In this document: positions 45,119 to 56,737 of the stretch, piece by piece | Numbering within the stretch: the stretch's first letter is position 1 | How the letters are laid out: every line of letters begins with the position of its first letter | Position numbers and translations under genes: made by a program | Notes under the pieces: generated by a model | What the model was told of the DNA's origin: nothing | Seen by the model: the letters and a program-made list of their open reading frames with translations, nothing else | Database searches by the model: none | Source of the DNA: Flammula alnicola | Taxonomy: Eukaryota > Basidiomycota > Agaricomycetes > Agaricales > Strophariaceae | Reading direction: 5' to 3' | Length of the DNA stretch: 64,000 nucleotides | NCBI GenBank assembly: GCA_015499995.1 | Contig: JADNRV010000213.1 | Location: 17,296-81,295 of the forward strand

Positions 45119-46517
45119 GGATAAGCCAGTTCAACGGCAGTTGGAACTGACGCCGTAACTGTAGCCATACTTTTACCTCTGCAATGCCATGCTGGCTAAG
45201 TAATCGCGTCGTTATCAGGCGAGTGATGTTTACTGCGGTACGTATACTACTTGAAAATTGGCTCCGTCAACTTGACCATCAACAGAAGGCCGCGATGGAT
45301 GAAATTCCGGCCGCTGTCGAACCATGAATCTACCAGCAATTGAAGGAGGTCGAGGAGCATACCCACGAAATAAAAGAGCACATCAACAAGTGTGGGCCGT
45401 GGTCTCGAGAGGACGACCAGTTCGTTAGGACCTCATTTGCAAGAGGCCGAGAACCCATCACCAGAACTTCGTCCACCGGTGGGAAGTGCAAATACCATCT
45501 TGTAAGTCAACTTGCGGCCAGACTTGATCCCTATTTCTCCACTTCCTGTAGACCAGAAGGACATCCTCGATACCCTCCAGCTTCGCAATCAATGACACAT
45601 TCGATAGCAAAGCATTTCATAGAGATTTACATAACGTCTACATTTCGCCATCCCTCACGCACCGCTTGATTTCAACTTGATTTCATTTGATCCTTTCCAA
45701 TATGCCTAAGCACAGACTTCTGTTTGATTTTTAGTATTCCTCTCAACTTTGTCGTCTCAAATTCTGGTAATTCTTTATCAATATGGTTTATAAAGAGAAC
45801 TTCCAACTAATTGGAGCCAAGGTAGACATTGACATGCAAGCTTGTGGCCACAGGTCACTATTAATAATGCCTCGAGGAGACACAGCCTTGCACGTAAGTA
45901 TGAAAAGCCCATGTCAACGACGACAATCCGGATTGGTTCCTCATCCGCATCAAACCCAAGATGCTCCTCCTGGCACCGCGTGCACCTGCCCGAGCCAGAT
46001 TGGACTGCCCCACCGGGACAATCACGAGGATGAGCGCTTATCGAACATAGGAGAACTACATGTCGGAATGATATCAATATCCTTTGTCTGGTTCTCAATA
46101 TGTATTAACTGCCAGCTGTCCAAACCAATAGACGCTCACCGGCACCTGCGGTCTGCTTCGTGCCCAAGTCGTGCCATTGATTCCTATCTCGGAAGCTGCC
46201 GGATAAATTGATTGCCAATCAACGGCGCCGTCCTCTCTCCGTTCCCAACTTGCACTCACTCTCCTGTCATATCATTCGAACTTCGCACTATGGTATGTAA
46301 AACGCTTTCAAGAGAAACCGAGGAACTCAGTCAATGTTGCTATATTCCAGAGACGACATCGAAAGCAACACTAGGAGCTCCTCGCTCGTTGAACATTGTA
46401 ACTGGACAGGTTCTACACAGCCCCATTGCCGCTGTATTGGAGGGTTCCAGGATTTTCACGGTGCACCCCCTCTCCAAGACCCTTTCAATCCTTCTCTCGC
46501 ACATTTTCCTGTAAAAA
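45119..46517. other. Unresolved, mostly non-coding
   Basis: A plus-strand stretch at about 45295-45670 reads as two exons joined by a GTAAGTC intron (VEEHTHEIKEHINKCGPWSR, then SSFAINDTFDSKAFHRD). The only ATG upstream (45295) is followed by an in-frame TGA. Frames at 45780-46210 occur on both strands without a clear winner. Confidence 0.35.
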
Positions 46518-47902
46518 ATGCCACGTGAAACAAGCGAGCGAGATATCGAGGAAAACCCGCGATCGCGTCAATCTCGTCGTCGGAACGATGTCGAGTACCG
46601 CTCTCTATCGCGTTCACAGGATCATACTGCTGGTGCGTCAATTTGTATTACGTGGCCTGGGCTACACCGCTTAGTCTTTTCTACGACGACCGCACAACAG
46701 ATATCACTCAAGTCCCTTCTAGTCCGTCTCCGTTCGTTACCACCGCTGCATTCGAAGAAGTGAAAAACACAATCGATGAACTGCGTTCCATCCTACTCCG
46801 TGTACAAGGTCCTCCTTCACGACTCGGAGAACCCATGGAAGAAGATCCTCGAGGACGACCCTGGGTAACTCCAGCCCGTGCCTACGTTGACGGTGATATT
46901 TACAACATGCCTCCTAATGGACACATTTTCCAACCGCCCGCAATGGGCGGTCCGCCCCAAATTGTACACAACGACCAGGAGGAGGATCAGGAAGAGGGAT
47001 CACCAGCTCCCATGAAGAAGGGGAAGGGAAAGCAGAGGGCTCAGGGGAGTCCTAAGGCTTCAGGTGCGCTACAGAATTTTTTTTCTCATATTTGTTTCTA
47101 AATTCGGTTTCTGATTTTTATAGATCTTTTAACTGACTCTAAGAAGAGGAAGAATCCCGAGCCCGACGAGACCCCTGCGCCCGACGAGACCCCTGCACCA
47201 CTTCCGCCATGCCGTTTGTGCGTTGAAGCGCATGAGAAATGTGTCCCAAGGGGCACCAAGAGCAACAAGGGTGCATGCGAGAAGTGCTACTCTCGCAAGA
47301 GGAAGTGTGAACGGCCTAACGCGGCGGAACCGAGTCCTGCGTCAAAAAAACGCAAAACAACGGACGACCCCAAGACCACTGCGTCCACCTCCACCGCCGC
47401 CGCTACTAAGCCCGCCACCGCCGCGAAAATCGCCGCCGCTCCAAAGACCGCCGCCGCCGCCGCCAACACCACCTCCACGTCCAGAAAATGTTCCCCCTCA
47501 CACATGCCACCAACCCAGGACAAGAGGAAGCAACACAGGGGTCCCAGGTCCACCTCGTCCTCCCGGGACCGCCCCCGCGTCACCAATGAGCGGGAGGTTG
47601 TTGACCTACCCCACCGCCGCCCTCGACCAGCGCCGTCGGGGACCTCCATCGGTCAAGAGATGCAAGACGTAGTGGGGAGAGGGGTAGAGTCATGGGGGAA
47701 CGTGATGCAGGAGATGATGTCATTCGGGACAGGGATGAAAGAGGCATCGAAAATGTTAGGGGAGCGGTTGGACGGTATTGAGAGGATGCAGGCGATGCTG
47801 GTGGATTCTCAGAAGAAGACAGATGCGACATTGGAACGACTTGAGGAGCTTATTAGGGGACTGATCGGGGCCCATGATGAGGGCGATCATGGTGAGGAAT
47901 AA
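46518..47902 (+). CDS. Zn-cluster-like putative DNA-binding protein
   Basis: A 418-residue protein, exons 46518-46632, 46701-47063 and 47124-47902. Introns start GTGCGTC and GTGCGCT; the joins DHTA/DITQVP and SPKAS/DLLTDS keep frame. The middle is acidic and disordered. Exon 3 carries a cysteine cluster CRLCVEAHEKC...CEKCYSRKRKC (about residues 191-223), similar in spacing to Zn(2)-Cys(6)-type clusters of basidiomycetes, followed by a basic KKRK patch, an Ala/Thr/Pro-rich low-complexity region and a C-terminal amphipathic helix (MLGERLDGIERMQAML). A nuclear, DNA-binding role is inferred from the cluster and basic patches. The metal-binding spacing is not the textbook Gal4 pattern, so the class is uncertain. 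Confidence 0.7.
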
Positions 47903-48660
47903 GAGGCCGGGAGGGTGTGAGTTGAAAGGGCGGGTCGAGTTGTAAATAAAATTTTTTGTGGTCATACGCCCGGGGTTATTTTTTGAGATTATAGTACTTA
48001 TCCTTATCGAAAAGGTAACATCCTAAACTAGCTTTCTCCTACTATTAGTGTACATTACATATCTATTACTATCGTATAAGCCTCATGCAAAACCGCTAAG
48101 GATTTGGTGGCCGTGTTCATGAGATACGCCGACAGTTGTCAGACCCGCCTTTGATGGCGGACTTACCAAATCGGGAAGTGCCGCAACACTGTCACCCTAT
48201 AAGATACTACTAGCTGTGACCCGTGCATTGCACGGTGCTATTAAGATGGTTTTCCCATCAATAGTCTGGGTATTTTCACGGTCAGAAGTAAGAAAAAGAA
48301 TTCAAAAAAAGAGGAAAAGAGAGAGAATTCACTGGACAGCTCTGATCCCTTCAGGTATTTTTCCTAGCTTAAATTAGCTCTAAATTTCATTTCTGCCATC
48401 TACAAAATGTCGAAAAATGCCTAGCGCCCATTCCGCACGCAGCCAGATAGATTTTGAGTGACTTTCAGGCATTGTTTTTCAAATATTGTACTCAATAACC
48501 GATTTTATCTGTCAAAAATTTCCCCAGCCATTTCAGTTACTAATGTAAAGTATGTCTAATTTTTTCAACTGCTTCCGTAATTTATTTGAGCCTCTATCGA
48601 GTGCGCAAGAGCTGATCCAGCAGGAGCAAGAGTCTCAGACGCACGGGAAAATGTCACGTG

Positions 48661-48893
48661 AGTTATCTGCCATGGCAGATAACTTTCTGAGTGGGCAGAT
48701 AACTAATTTGCGAAATGTGAGCCTTTCATTAGACAAAAAATAATTCTGAAGAGACAGAAGTTTTAAATGACACATTACAATTGTGTGCGACCAACTATTT
48801 ACAGCTCGGAGTATACATTTGATGCCATAATTCGCGACACTTCGTCAACTTTCGTCATAAAGTTATCTGCCCGGAGCTTGCCGGGCAGATAAA
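48661..48893. repeat. Nested palindromes sharing one 11-bp core
   Basis: A perfect 24-bp palindrome at 48661-48684 is built on AGTTATCTGCC. The same 12-mer GGGCAGATAACT at 48693-48704 is inverted at 48861-48872. The latter also forms a second hairpin (TCTGCCCGG...CCGGGCAGA) up to 48893. Looks like ends of small hairpin elements. Confidence 0.65.
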
Positions 48894-49359
48894 TACCCAG
48901 CTTATTGATCGGTCAACCATCCAGATTGCTATTTCTTTGATTTGCTAAGCAGCATGGTTTTCCGGGTCAACTTCTAACAACCATACACAACTCTGACCAT
49001 TTATGGCAGAAGTAGCCACTTGTCATCAATGATCGATCTCATTCATACATTTTGACCGCTTATCATCGTCAAAGAGTGAGCAAAAAAATCCAATTTCTGA
49101 AAACTGAGGACTCTGCTCGACGGAGCACTGATGAGATATTCGACCTCGAGAAAGACGCGCCAGAAAATTGCAGCTTGCTGGCGTGCAAAACGCCGCAGAA
49201 GCCAGTGCCCCACGTGAGAAAAATGTTTTCAAACATGTTATGGATACTTATGCACTATTTCTATGCTACAGGGATGCTTATAGGATATATAAAGTAACCT
49301 GAGATATTACATGGTGTTGTTTGGTTGTGTATACCCCACCGCACCCAACGCGAGTCACC

Positions 49360-49745
49360 ACGACTCAACGTGACCCAACCTGATATGATGTGACACAACG
49401 TCAACTGTCATAAGACTCATTCTGATGAGATGGCAAGCCATAGGCCCACCCCATGAGATGACATGACCCAACGTGAAACAACGCGCACATATTACGCGAG
49501 TCACCGCATGCATATGACGCGAGTCACCACGCACATGTCACGCGAGTCACCGAGGTACAACGCGCACCCTACGCGACCCTACGCGACCCAACCTGATACA
49601 ACATAAACTGTTGTAAGGCATATTTCTACCTAGAAAGTAGTATGGGAAGTCGGAGCATACCAGGCATACCCCACGACTCAATGCGTACACCCCACGTGAC
49701 TCAACGTGACTCAATGCGACTCAACGTGACCCAACCTGCACAGTA
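49360..49745 (+). repeat. Degenerate tandem repeats (GTGACYCAACG / ACGCGAGTCACC)
   Basis: Some fifteen variants of CAACGTGACTCAACGTGACC and ACGCGAGTCACC alternate, interrupted by unique stretches. Confidence 0.6.
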
Positions 49746-49808
49746 CCATGTACACACCACGATGCATATGAGACACACATGTCTCGTATTCTCTCTCTCT
49801 AAACCGCC

Positions 49809-50232
49809 ATGTCCAGCCACGCTAAACGGCCCCTGAACTCGGTATGCCAACCAAATACATATTATTTCTATCCTAATCTATATCTAGCCCAAAGCTTCCC
49901 CATCCAAAGCGAGCAAGCAGTCCAAAAGAAACCCAGAATTCACCATTCTGACTCCTGCGCCAGATGCTGCTCCATGGAGCATTAGGCGAATGAACAGATT
50001 ACGCACAGAGGAAAAGGTTATCGAAAAAGAAGAACAACTACTGTACAAACTCGCGCAGAAATACAAAGAGCAAGCCCAAGTCATCCGCACCCCTTTCACC
50101 TGTCGTTCCCTCCAAAAAAATGCAGATGTCACTCATCTCCAAGAAATCTGCAACAAAGAACTAGCTTTATTCCCACAACTTTCCGTTCTTTATATATGCA
50201 TCAGGGAAAACACTGTGTTTTTCTGTAGCTAG
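49809..50232 (+). CDS. Hypothetical protein, two exons
   Basis: Exon 1 49809-49841 and exon 2 49888-50232 join in phase 0 through an intron that starts GTATGC and ends TCTAG (125 residues). A basic, Ser-rich start (SHAKRP, SKASKQSKRNPEF) is followed by a charged helical segment (RTEEKVIEKEEQLLYKLAQK) and CRSLQKNADVTHLQEICNKE. A CT-rich promoter tract lies just upstream. No family recognised; it may belong to a mobile element given the repeats on both sides. Confidence 0.45.
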
Positions 50233-50525
50233 CTACGACAGAAAACAGGTGCCACAGAACTTAGAGATTGGTGGCTACGACAAGAAACAGCCTCTGGGAA
50301 ACTTAGGGATCAGTGGCTACAATGAAATTGCCTTCCTAGAAACTTAAGGATCACCTGGCTACAAAGAGTTAAGTTCTGTAGAACTTGTTTTTCAGCTTTG
50401 GTGTTTAGATTAGCTGAACAAAGTATAGCCATTGCTATGGTGGCTACACTGGAAAGATCTTCTGGCAAACTTAATTCTGAGATGGCTACAAGTTCTGCAG
50501 AACTTAATTCTCACATAGCGACCTC
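50224..50525 (+). repeat. Tandem repeat with ~50-base period
   Basis: Units begin GGCTACRA and contain GAACTTAGGGATCAG-like sequence. Occurrences of GGCTAC lie near 50271, 50321, 50355, 50444 and 50483, each followed by a CTTA-containing segment. Confidence 0.6.
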
Positions 50526-50926
50526 TATCTTTTCAAGAATAAGTTTCATCACACTTGAGTCTGAAGGAGACTAAAAATCTCAAAGTAACTGTTAAATCAA
50601 AAAAGGCCAGCAAGTCCGCATGTGAATTTGGTAGCCGGTGGGACCTTTCCGGTTAGGATCTATTGTACACTTAAAATGTAAGTTATAACTTAAAACCAGA
50701 CCACAAAATTTTGGGGATGTTAGTGCACATTTAGATAGGTTATATATAGGTATATTCAAGGCCGAAAGCACTAAGGAATTTATACCATAGAACCCATGAA
50801 AACCTATACTGCGCCGCCCTCGCGCGCGTCGCCAATATGTGACCACGTGACCTATGATGTATCACGCACGTCGTGTTCACTTTCGTCACGCACTGCTCAT
50901 CTTACGCCACTCACATTACGCCCTTG

Positions 50927-51377
50927 ATGCATGCTACAACCGAGATCGTCGTTCTTTGTCTGGTTCTTATCGTTTCTATTGTTACTGGTACGTTTCTATT
51001 CTTTTTTCTTTAGTACTCGACATAATCTAAAGGCTTTTAGAATTAACAAAGCGCTTGCTTTGCCGAGTGCTTCCCGCGATCTGTAGGTGGGCTGGCGGTA
51101 AGTACTTGTTCCGTGTATCAGAGAGATTCACTAACCGTGTTCCAAGTGCCTCTCGACAGGAACGTGACCGTCACTGGCGGTCAGTTTGTCTCCGTCGCGG
51201 GCAATATGTACATCGACTCGATCTCGCAAAGTAAGTGCTTGTTTTTTTTTCTACATGCAAAGCTCTGACGAGATCTCTTAGGTCGCCCGCTTGAATCGAT
51301 CTTGGAGCAGGAGGGGGATTTGACCATCACCGGGGGAACTTTTTTGGACGTCGCTGGGGGTGTCTACATTGGGCGTG
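50927..51377 (+). pseudogene. 5' part of a gene cut off by an LTR element
   Basis: Four short exons (50927-50987, 51041-51097, 51147-51230, 51282-51377) all end in phase 1 and join in frame. Donors are GTACGT, GTAAGT, GTAAGT and GTAAGC. The product starts with a hydrophobic anchor (IVVLCLVLIVSIV). It then carries two copies of a beta-type motif, TVTGGQFVSVAG and TITGGTFLDVAG, resembling N-terminal segments of fungal proteins with G-G-x-F-x-x-V-A-G repeats. The intron after exon 4 runs into the LTR at 51492 and no further exon is seen. The uniform phase-1 exons and intact splice sites suggest a recent break. Confidence 0.6.
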
Positions 51378-51491
51378 GTAAGCATTTCCCTTGTAGTATC
51401 TCGATTTTGCTAACTTTTTCGTACCCTTTCAATCTGTCTACTTTACATTTACTATTGTATTCTCAACTATCTAATAAAAATGCAATGATTC

Positions 51492-51953
51492 TGTTAAGAC
51501 CGGCGGACGATATACTAAGTTAATAGCAAACGTCTGAGTCTTAGGTTCAAGACACAAGCTCTAAGTGCGCGCCTTCAGAGTCTGCGTAGCAGAATGAAGA
51601 GGTTCGATGTGGAGACGAGTAGAGAATGTGTGTTATATTCTCAAGAACTAGCTAACGAACATAGTAGTTCTACTGGTGTTTATATATGATAGGGAATAGT
51701 CCATGAGGCAGACATGTGTTATGTTGCTCAGTAAGCATAGGGGTAAATAAGGCGAGGATGCAGCGCGTAGTTAATGGATCGAGGCGTGGATGGGACTAGG
51801 AAGTGTTGTGGTTAGGATGCGGTGCATAAGTAATAAAAATGGAACAGGAGAAGGAAGAGAAGTGAAAGATGCACGGCGGAGCGTGCGTGTAAGGAAGCGT
51901 TTGTAAGAAAAATGAAAAGCGTCAGTGCGTAAACGAGGCAGAGTTCGTAACAT
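51492..51953 (-). repeat. LTR of chromoviral element 1 (3' LTR)
   Basis: Bounded by TGTTA...TAACA (a 5-bp inverted end) and 462 bp long. On the minus strand it is preceded by a purine-rich AAAACGGGGG tract, the expected polypurine tract. The matching 5' LTR is not found in the window. The 5 bases outside its low-coordinate end are GATTC. Confidence 0.65.
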
Positions 51954-51988
51954 TACCCCCGTTTTACCTTCGAAATCCCTGATTTCGA

Positions 51989-53353
51989 CTATCCATCGTA
52001 TCCGTAAGGTTCCCCTGTGGTGTTGGAGATTCCAGCGTCGTCTATGTGGTCTTCGTATCGTCCATCGTCCTCATCAGGCCGTTCTTCGATTCGAAGGTGG
52101 GTATCGGAGCGTCGTAGTGGACACCATCCAGAGTAATGTCCAGGGGCCAGTCGTTGACAGCCAGTACATTTGTACAGAGGACAGTCTTTCTTCCAGTGGC
52201 TGGGATCGCTGCATCGGTAGCAAACATACAGCTGGTTGGGATTCGCAGCTGGTCGGAATCGATCTGGACCAAATTCTGTGATGTTTTCTTCGTATACCGA
52301 TCGCGTGATTGGTCGAGACATGACCGCATGTTGTCGGGAAGAAGACTGGGGAATAGGGATGGGATGGACAACAATCTTCTCAGGGGATCGTAAGAAGGGA
52401 GAAGGGGATGTTTCTCGGATGGGTAGAGGACTCGTGAGGGGTCTCTTCTTTTCGATGCATCCGTCGATTTTCTTCTTGTCGTGTCGTCGATAGTTGACAA
52501 GAGTGTGGATCTTCTTGTCGAGATCGAAGGCATCCGTCATGTTTCTGAAAATGTTCCTGCTAATGTTCTCCTGATACTTAACCAGGCCTTCAAGGCTACG
52601 GATGGTGTCTTTGGCATGGTTGAGGAAAACAATAGAATGCTGGAGATTGGCGTCCCCTTTGCAAAGTTCGCCAATCTCTTGTAGGTCGTTGGAGTTCTTC
52701 AGATATCCCATAAATTCCTCATAGGATACTGGACGTCTTTCTTCGATTGTCTCACTGGTCATCGGTTGATTGCCAGTGAGGGGTAGTTTCCCTTTACTCT
52801 TGTTAGGAGTACGGGTCTCGACTACTTGGGCGTAAGTTGATCAAGGTCCCGAAGGTCGAGGGATGGTTGTTGGAGTCGGAGTGCGCTCGACTTGGCGAGC
52901 GAATGTCATCTTAAGTCCAGTGGTGTTCTGGTAGGTGGCGGAGGACAGGTTAGAGTTCGGGAAACCGAGGAACGTTTCCTGAAGGGATTGTTTTTTAAGC
53001 ATCGCGTCTCGTTGGATCTTCTCATGATGCTTTCTGACGGCTTCAGCATCAGGAGAGTCGTAAGCGACATTCTTAACTGGCTCTTCGATAGGGGAGTTTT
53101 CGGCCAATTTGGCGAAAGTGATAGACACTGCTTTTCCTCGAGCGGGGGTGGCGGAGTTCTTTGGAATGGGGGTGATAGGGTTCCTAGGGATGGTGAACGA
53201 GCCAGGGAGAGTGCGGTTCAACGTGTACAAGGGGTTGACAGTAACGATGCCAGTGGTGAACATGGTGGCGTTGCTCTTGGTGCTTTCGGAGGAGTCAGAT
53301 ACTACGATGGGGGAGGTGGGGATAGAGGAAGTGGGAGTAGAGGTGGCAGTCAT
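51989..53353 (-). pseudogene. Extra ORF 3' of pol with zinc knuckles
   Basis: Opens at the ATG 53353 and stays in one frame for 455 codons with a single TGA at 52841-52843. The N-terminal part is Ser/Thr/Pro-rich. The C-terminal part has CYRCSDPSHWKKDC, a CCHC knuckle, then CTGCQRLAPGHYSGWC, a second Cys/His cluster. It lies between the chromodomain and the 3' LTR, a place where some fungal gypsy elements carry an accessory gene. It may be a second nucleic-acid-binding protein of the element; function not known. Confidence 0.65.
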
Positions 53354-53819
53354 TGTTACAAGTAATAGAGTAGAGTGTACGAGTTTTTTTACAAATGGTG
53401 GGGGTAACTTGGTGTGGGTACTAAGTTGGGGTTTTGAAGAACGACTTCACCCTCTTTATAGCTTTTTTCCTCTTCTCTACTCGTGCGTGTCATCTGAATT
53501 CCTCTACTTCTGCTTCTGCGATCTCTTTCGCCTTCCCCCTTCTCAACGTGTCTGCTTCCTCGACGCATTGTTCCCACCAAGTGAGGTCCATCGTGGACCA
53601 GGGTGAGGGGCGAGCGATAAGCTCTTTCGGGATAGGGGGTGTATTTTGGGTGACAGGTTGCGGCTTGTAAGTCGCGTGTTCGAATGGTGCAACGAGGGTG
53701 GGGACTGGAGGTGGTGACGTGTCCTCGTGTTTCGCCTTCTTGGATCTCAGTGAGATCATCAACACCGTTTTTCGTATGGCGTGGTTCATTTTTGGTACGG
53801 TGGTAGGTGATGGCGTTTT

Positions 53820-53974
53820 TGGTATGCAATCAAGAGTTGTGATGCGTTGGCAAGTGAGGTCGCGGGTTCCCATTGTGCTTCGGAGATTGAATATCCTTTC
53901 CATTTTAGGAGGTATCGATATCCCCTTCCAGATTTCCTGTGGTTCAGGATGGTTTCGACTTTGTACTCTTCTTC
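53820..53974 (-). pseudogene. Chromodomain at the pol C-terminus
   Basis: In the pol frame, immediately after the TGA at 53975, comes EEEYKVETILNHR, then RYLLKWKGYSISEAQWEP, a canonical chromodomain. It defines the element as a chromovirus and presumably directs integration to methylated histone H3. Confidence 0.75.
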
Positions 53975-55159
53975 TCAATTGATAAGGTCAGGTGGTGGTT
54001 GGGTAAAGTTCGGCCCATGGATGTCGTTCTCAGTATAGGGCATGAGGAGGACAGCGTGGAAAACGTCGTGTATTTTCCAGTGTCTTGGTAATTTGAGTCG
54101 ATAGGTTAAATGCCCAAGGACTTCTGTGATTTCGAAGGGTCCTTCGCGTTTAGGGGCCATCTTCTTGTTGTACCAGGTGTTCAGGTTCCGTGAGTCGAGC
54201 CAGACCTTTTGTCCTTTCCTGAATGGGACAAATTTCGATCGTTTTCGTTCAGCCATGCGTGCTCTGGCAAGGTCATGAGCGGCCAGTGCTTCCTTTCTGT
54301 CTTTAGCCAGATTGGTCAGACGTTCTTCGACAGCTGGAAACTTCGTGTTTTCGAAGGAAGTTGGGACAGCCAATGGCGAATATCCGAGTTGGAGTTCGAA
54401 TGGGGTCCTCTGACGTTCTGCGTGTCTCCTGTCGTTGTACGTGAATTCCAATGTGCTGACTGAGTAGAGCCAAGTATCGGGATGAGAAGAGCAGTATATA
54501 GATATATATGCTTCGATCTCTTGATTCATGCGCTCGGTTGCTCCGTCTGTCTGAGGGTGATAAGCCGTGGTGAGTTTCGACTTAATTCCGAGGAGTCGAA
54601 GCATCTCTCTGAATGCTTTGGCGGCGAATTGGGGTCCTCTGTCAGACAAAATGTTGTCAGGGAGTCCGAAGCGTCGGAAGAGATTGTCGACTAGGAGTTG
54701 TCCAGTTTCTTCCCAATCCGTTTTTGTCGAGCAAGGGATGGTAATTGCCCCCCCAGTAGAACCGTGGTCGACCACGACCAACATTGCGTCCTTTCCTTCG
54801 ATAGGGGGTAGTCCTGTAATAAAGTCCATTGTCGGTTCGGCCCAAGGTCTTTGTGATTTAGACCCTTCTAGTGGCATAAGTCCCGGGTTCGACGGGTTTC
54901 TGCAGATTTTAAATTGTTGACAGATTCCGCATCCTTTAACGTAGGATTTCACAAAGGTGTGCATGCCGGGCCACCAGTAGTGTTCTCGTACAGCATTATA
55001 TGTTTCGAGTTCTCCTGGGTGTCCTGCCGCAGGTAAGTCGTGATATCTTTCAACAATTTCGCGTCGTAGTAAGCGATTGTTGGGAATATAGTTCTTTCCT
55101 TTATAGAAAAGAAGTCGTCGTCCGTCGAATTCTTCAGTGGTCCAATCCTCAAGGTCTCG
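53975..55159 (-). pseudogene. Integrase of element 1
   Basis: 395 codons open from just after the TGA at 55160. The zinc-binding HHCC is visible (GHPGELETYNAVREHYWW, then GCGICQQ). The catalytic core has the first Asp in TMDFITGLPP, the second in ILSDRGPQF and the Glu following in ERMNQEIE. A GPY/F-like module (KREGPFEITEVLG) and RLKLPRHWKIHDVFHAVLL follow. No internal lesion; the frame is broken at both ends only by TGA. Confidence 0.85.
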
Positions 55160-56737
55160 TCAAAGATTTCCGGGTCCGTCCTCTAGCAATAGTTTTATTG
55201 CTTCAGCTGCTTCGGTGTCCAGGTCCTTCGAGTTTGCTATCTTCTCCTGGAGTTCCAAGTCGATTAGGTTAATGAACAACCCTTCTGGCAAGAGGGTTAC
55301 GTCTTCGTTATCGTTATCCTCATCTGGGATAAAGTCGGGTCGTCTAGATAGAGCATTGGATTGGATCATCTTGTGACCTGGTTGGTGCACAAGTTTCAGG
55401 TCGAATTCGGACAGGTAGAGTGACCATCGTGCCTGTCGTCGGTTCAATTTCTGGGCGCTTCGGAAGTAAGTCAGATTCTTGTGGTCAGAATAGACGGTTG
55501 TCGTGTGAGGAGATCCTTGAATATAATGTCTCCATTCCACCAGTGCGCGGATCATCGCGAGTAACTCGCGGTCGTAAATCTCGTAGTTCCGTTCCGTCGG
55601 GTTAAAGGTTTTCGAAATGAATGCGCAAGGGTGCTTGTCGCCATTCACGTCTTCTTGCATAAGTACTGCCCCGGAGGCATACTTAGAGGCATCACATTCT
55701 ATATAGAATGGTTTCGCAGTGTCGGGCATGATCAGGACAGGTTCTTCAGTAAACCGTTTCTTCAGGTTTTCAAAGGCCGTCTGAGCAGTGGCGTTCCAGT
55801 CGAAGGTTTTATCCTTTTTTAGTAAATCGTTAAGGCCGCGAGCTATTTCCGAATATGCTCTGATGAAGCGCCTGTAGAAATTACCAAATCCGAGGAATGA
55901 TCGGACCTGTTTTACCGATTTGGGAATTGGCCATTCACTAATTCCTCGAAGTTTCGATGGATCCATGGAAATCTTTCCTTCCTCGATGATCATGCCGAGA
56001 TAGTCTAATTTCAACTCCTCGAAGAAGCACTTTTCAGGCTTCAGATAGAGGTCGTTTTCCCATAGACGTTGGAGTACTCGTTTCGTGTATTCTCTTAAGT
56101 GGTCCTTGCTTTTAGAGAAGAGGAGGATGTCGTCCATGTAGATGATGATCCAATGTTCGATATGGGTCTCGGACGTCATGTCTTTAAAGATGTCGTCCAT
56201 CATCGCTTGGAAGGTCGCCGGAGAATTGCACATGCCGAAGAACATTACCGTGGGTTCGAAAAGCCCTTTATTGGTTTTAAAGGCCGCTTTCCATTCATCT
56301 CCCTTCTTGATACGGACATTGTTGTATCCCCATCGCACGTCAAGTTTAGTGAAATACTTGGCGCCTTTGAGTTTGTCCATAAGTTCGGATATGAGTGGGA
56401 GTGGGTAAGCGTTTTTGATCGTCCATTCGTTCAGGTAACGATAATCTTGGCAAGGTCGAAGTTTTCCATCTTTCTTTTGAACAAAGAAGAATGGGGATCC
56501 TTGTGGTGATTTCGATGGTCGAAGGTATCCTTTTCCGAGGTTCTCATCCAAGAATTTGCCGAGTTCAACATCTTCTGCCGGTGAAAGGTTATATGCTTTA
56601 AAAACCTTTGGTTCGAATCCGGGTTTCATCTCGATCTTATGGTCCCAAGATCGTGATTTAGGGAATCGGTCTGCCGTTTTCTTGTCGAAGAGGTCCAAGT
56701 ATTCGTGGTATTCTGCTGGTATTCTTTCTTCCAAAGA
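55160..56737 (-). pseudogene. Reverse transcriptase and RNase H of element 1
   Basis: 525 codons in the pol frame. The RT carries [28 protein letters not shown], the [11 protein letters not shown] block and the active site [11 protein letters not shown], all intact. The connection and RNase H include [31 protein letters not shown] and [12 protein letters not shown]. Bounded upstream by the TGA at 56738 and downstream by its own TGA at 55160. Confidence 0.9.

Larger units (their letters stand above)
47903..49808. other. Repeat-rich intergenic region
   Basis: No supported gene. Contains a short palindrome CCGTGCATTGCACGG at about 48224-48238, the inverted repeats at 48661-48893 and a degenerate tandem-repeat field at 49360-49745. 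Confidence 0.5.

Noticed and set aside
45778..46211. Facing ORFs of 106 and 142 codons
   Set aside because: Both strands are equally open, with no motif and no clear splice sites. Cannot choose.
47223..47672. 149-codon Pro-rich plus-strand ORF
   Set aside because: Shifted-frame shadow of the low-complexity exon of the Zn-cluster-like gene.
56600..56630. tRNA-like T-loop GGTTCGAATCC
   Set aside because: It lies inside the RT coding frame and no cloverleaf forms around it.
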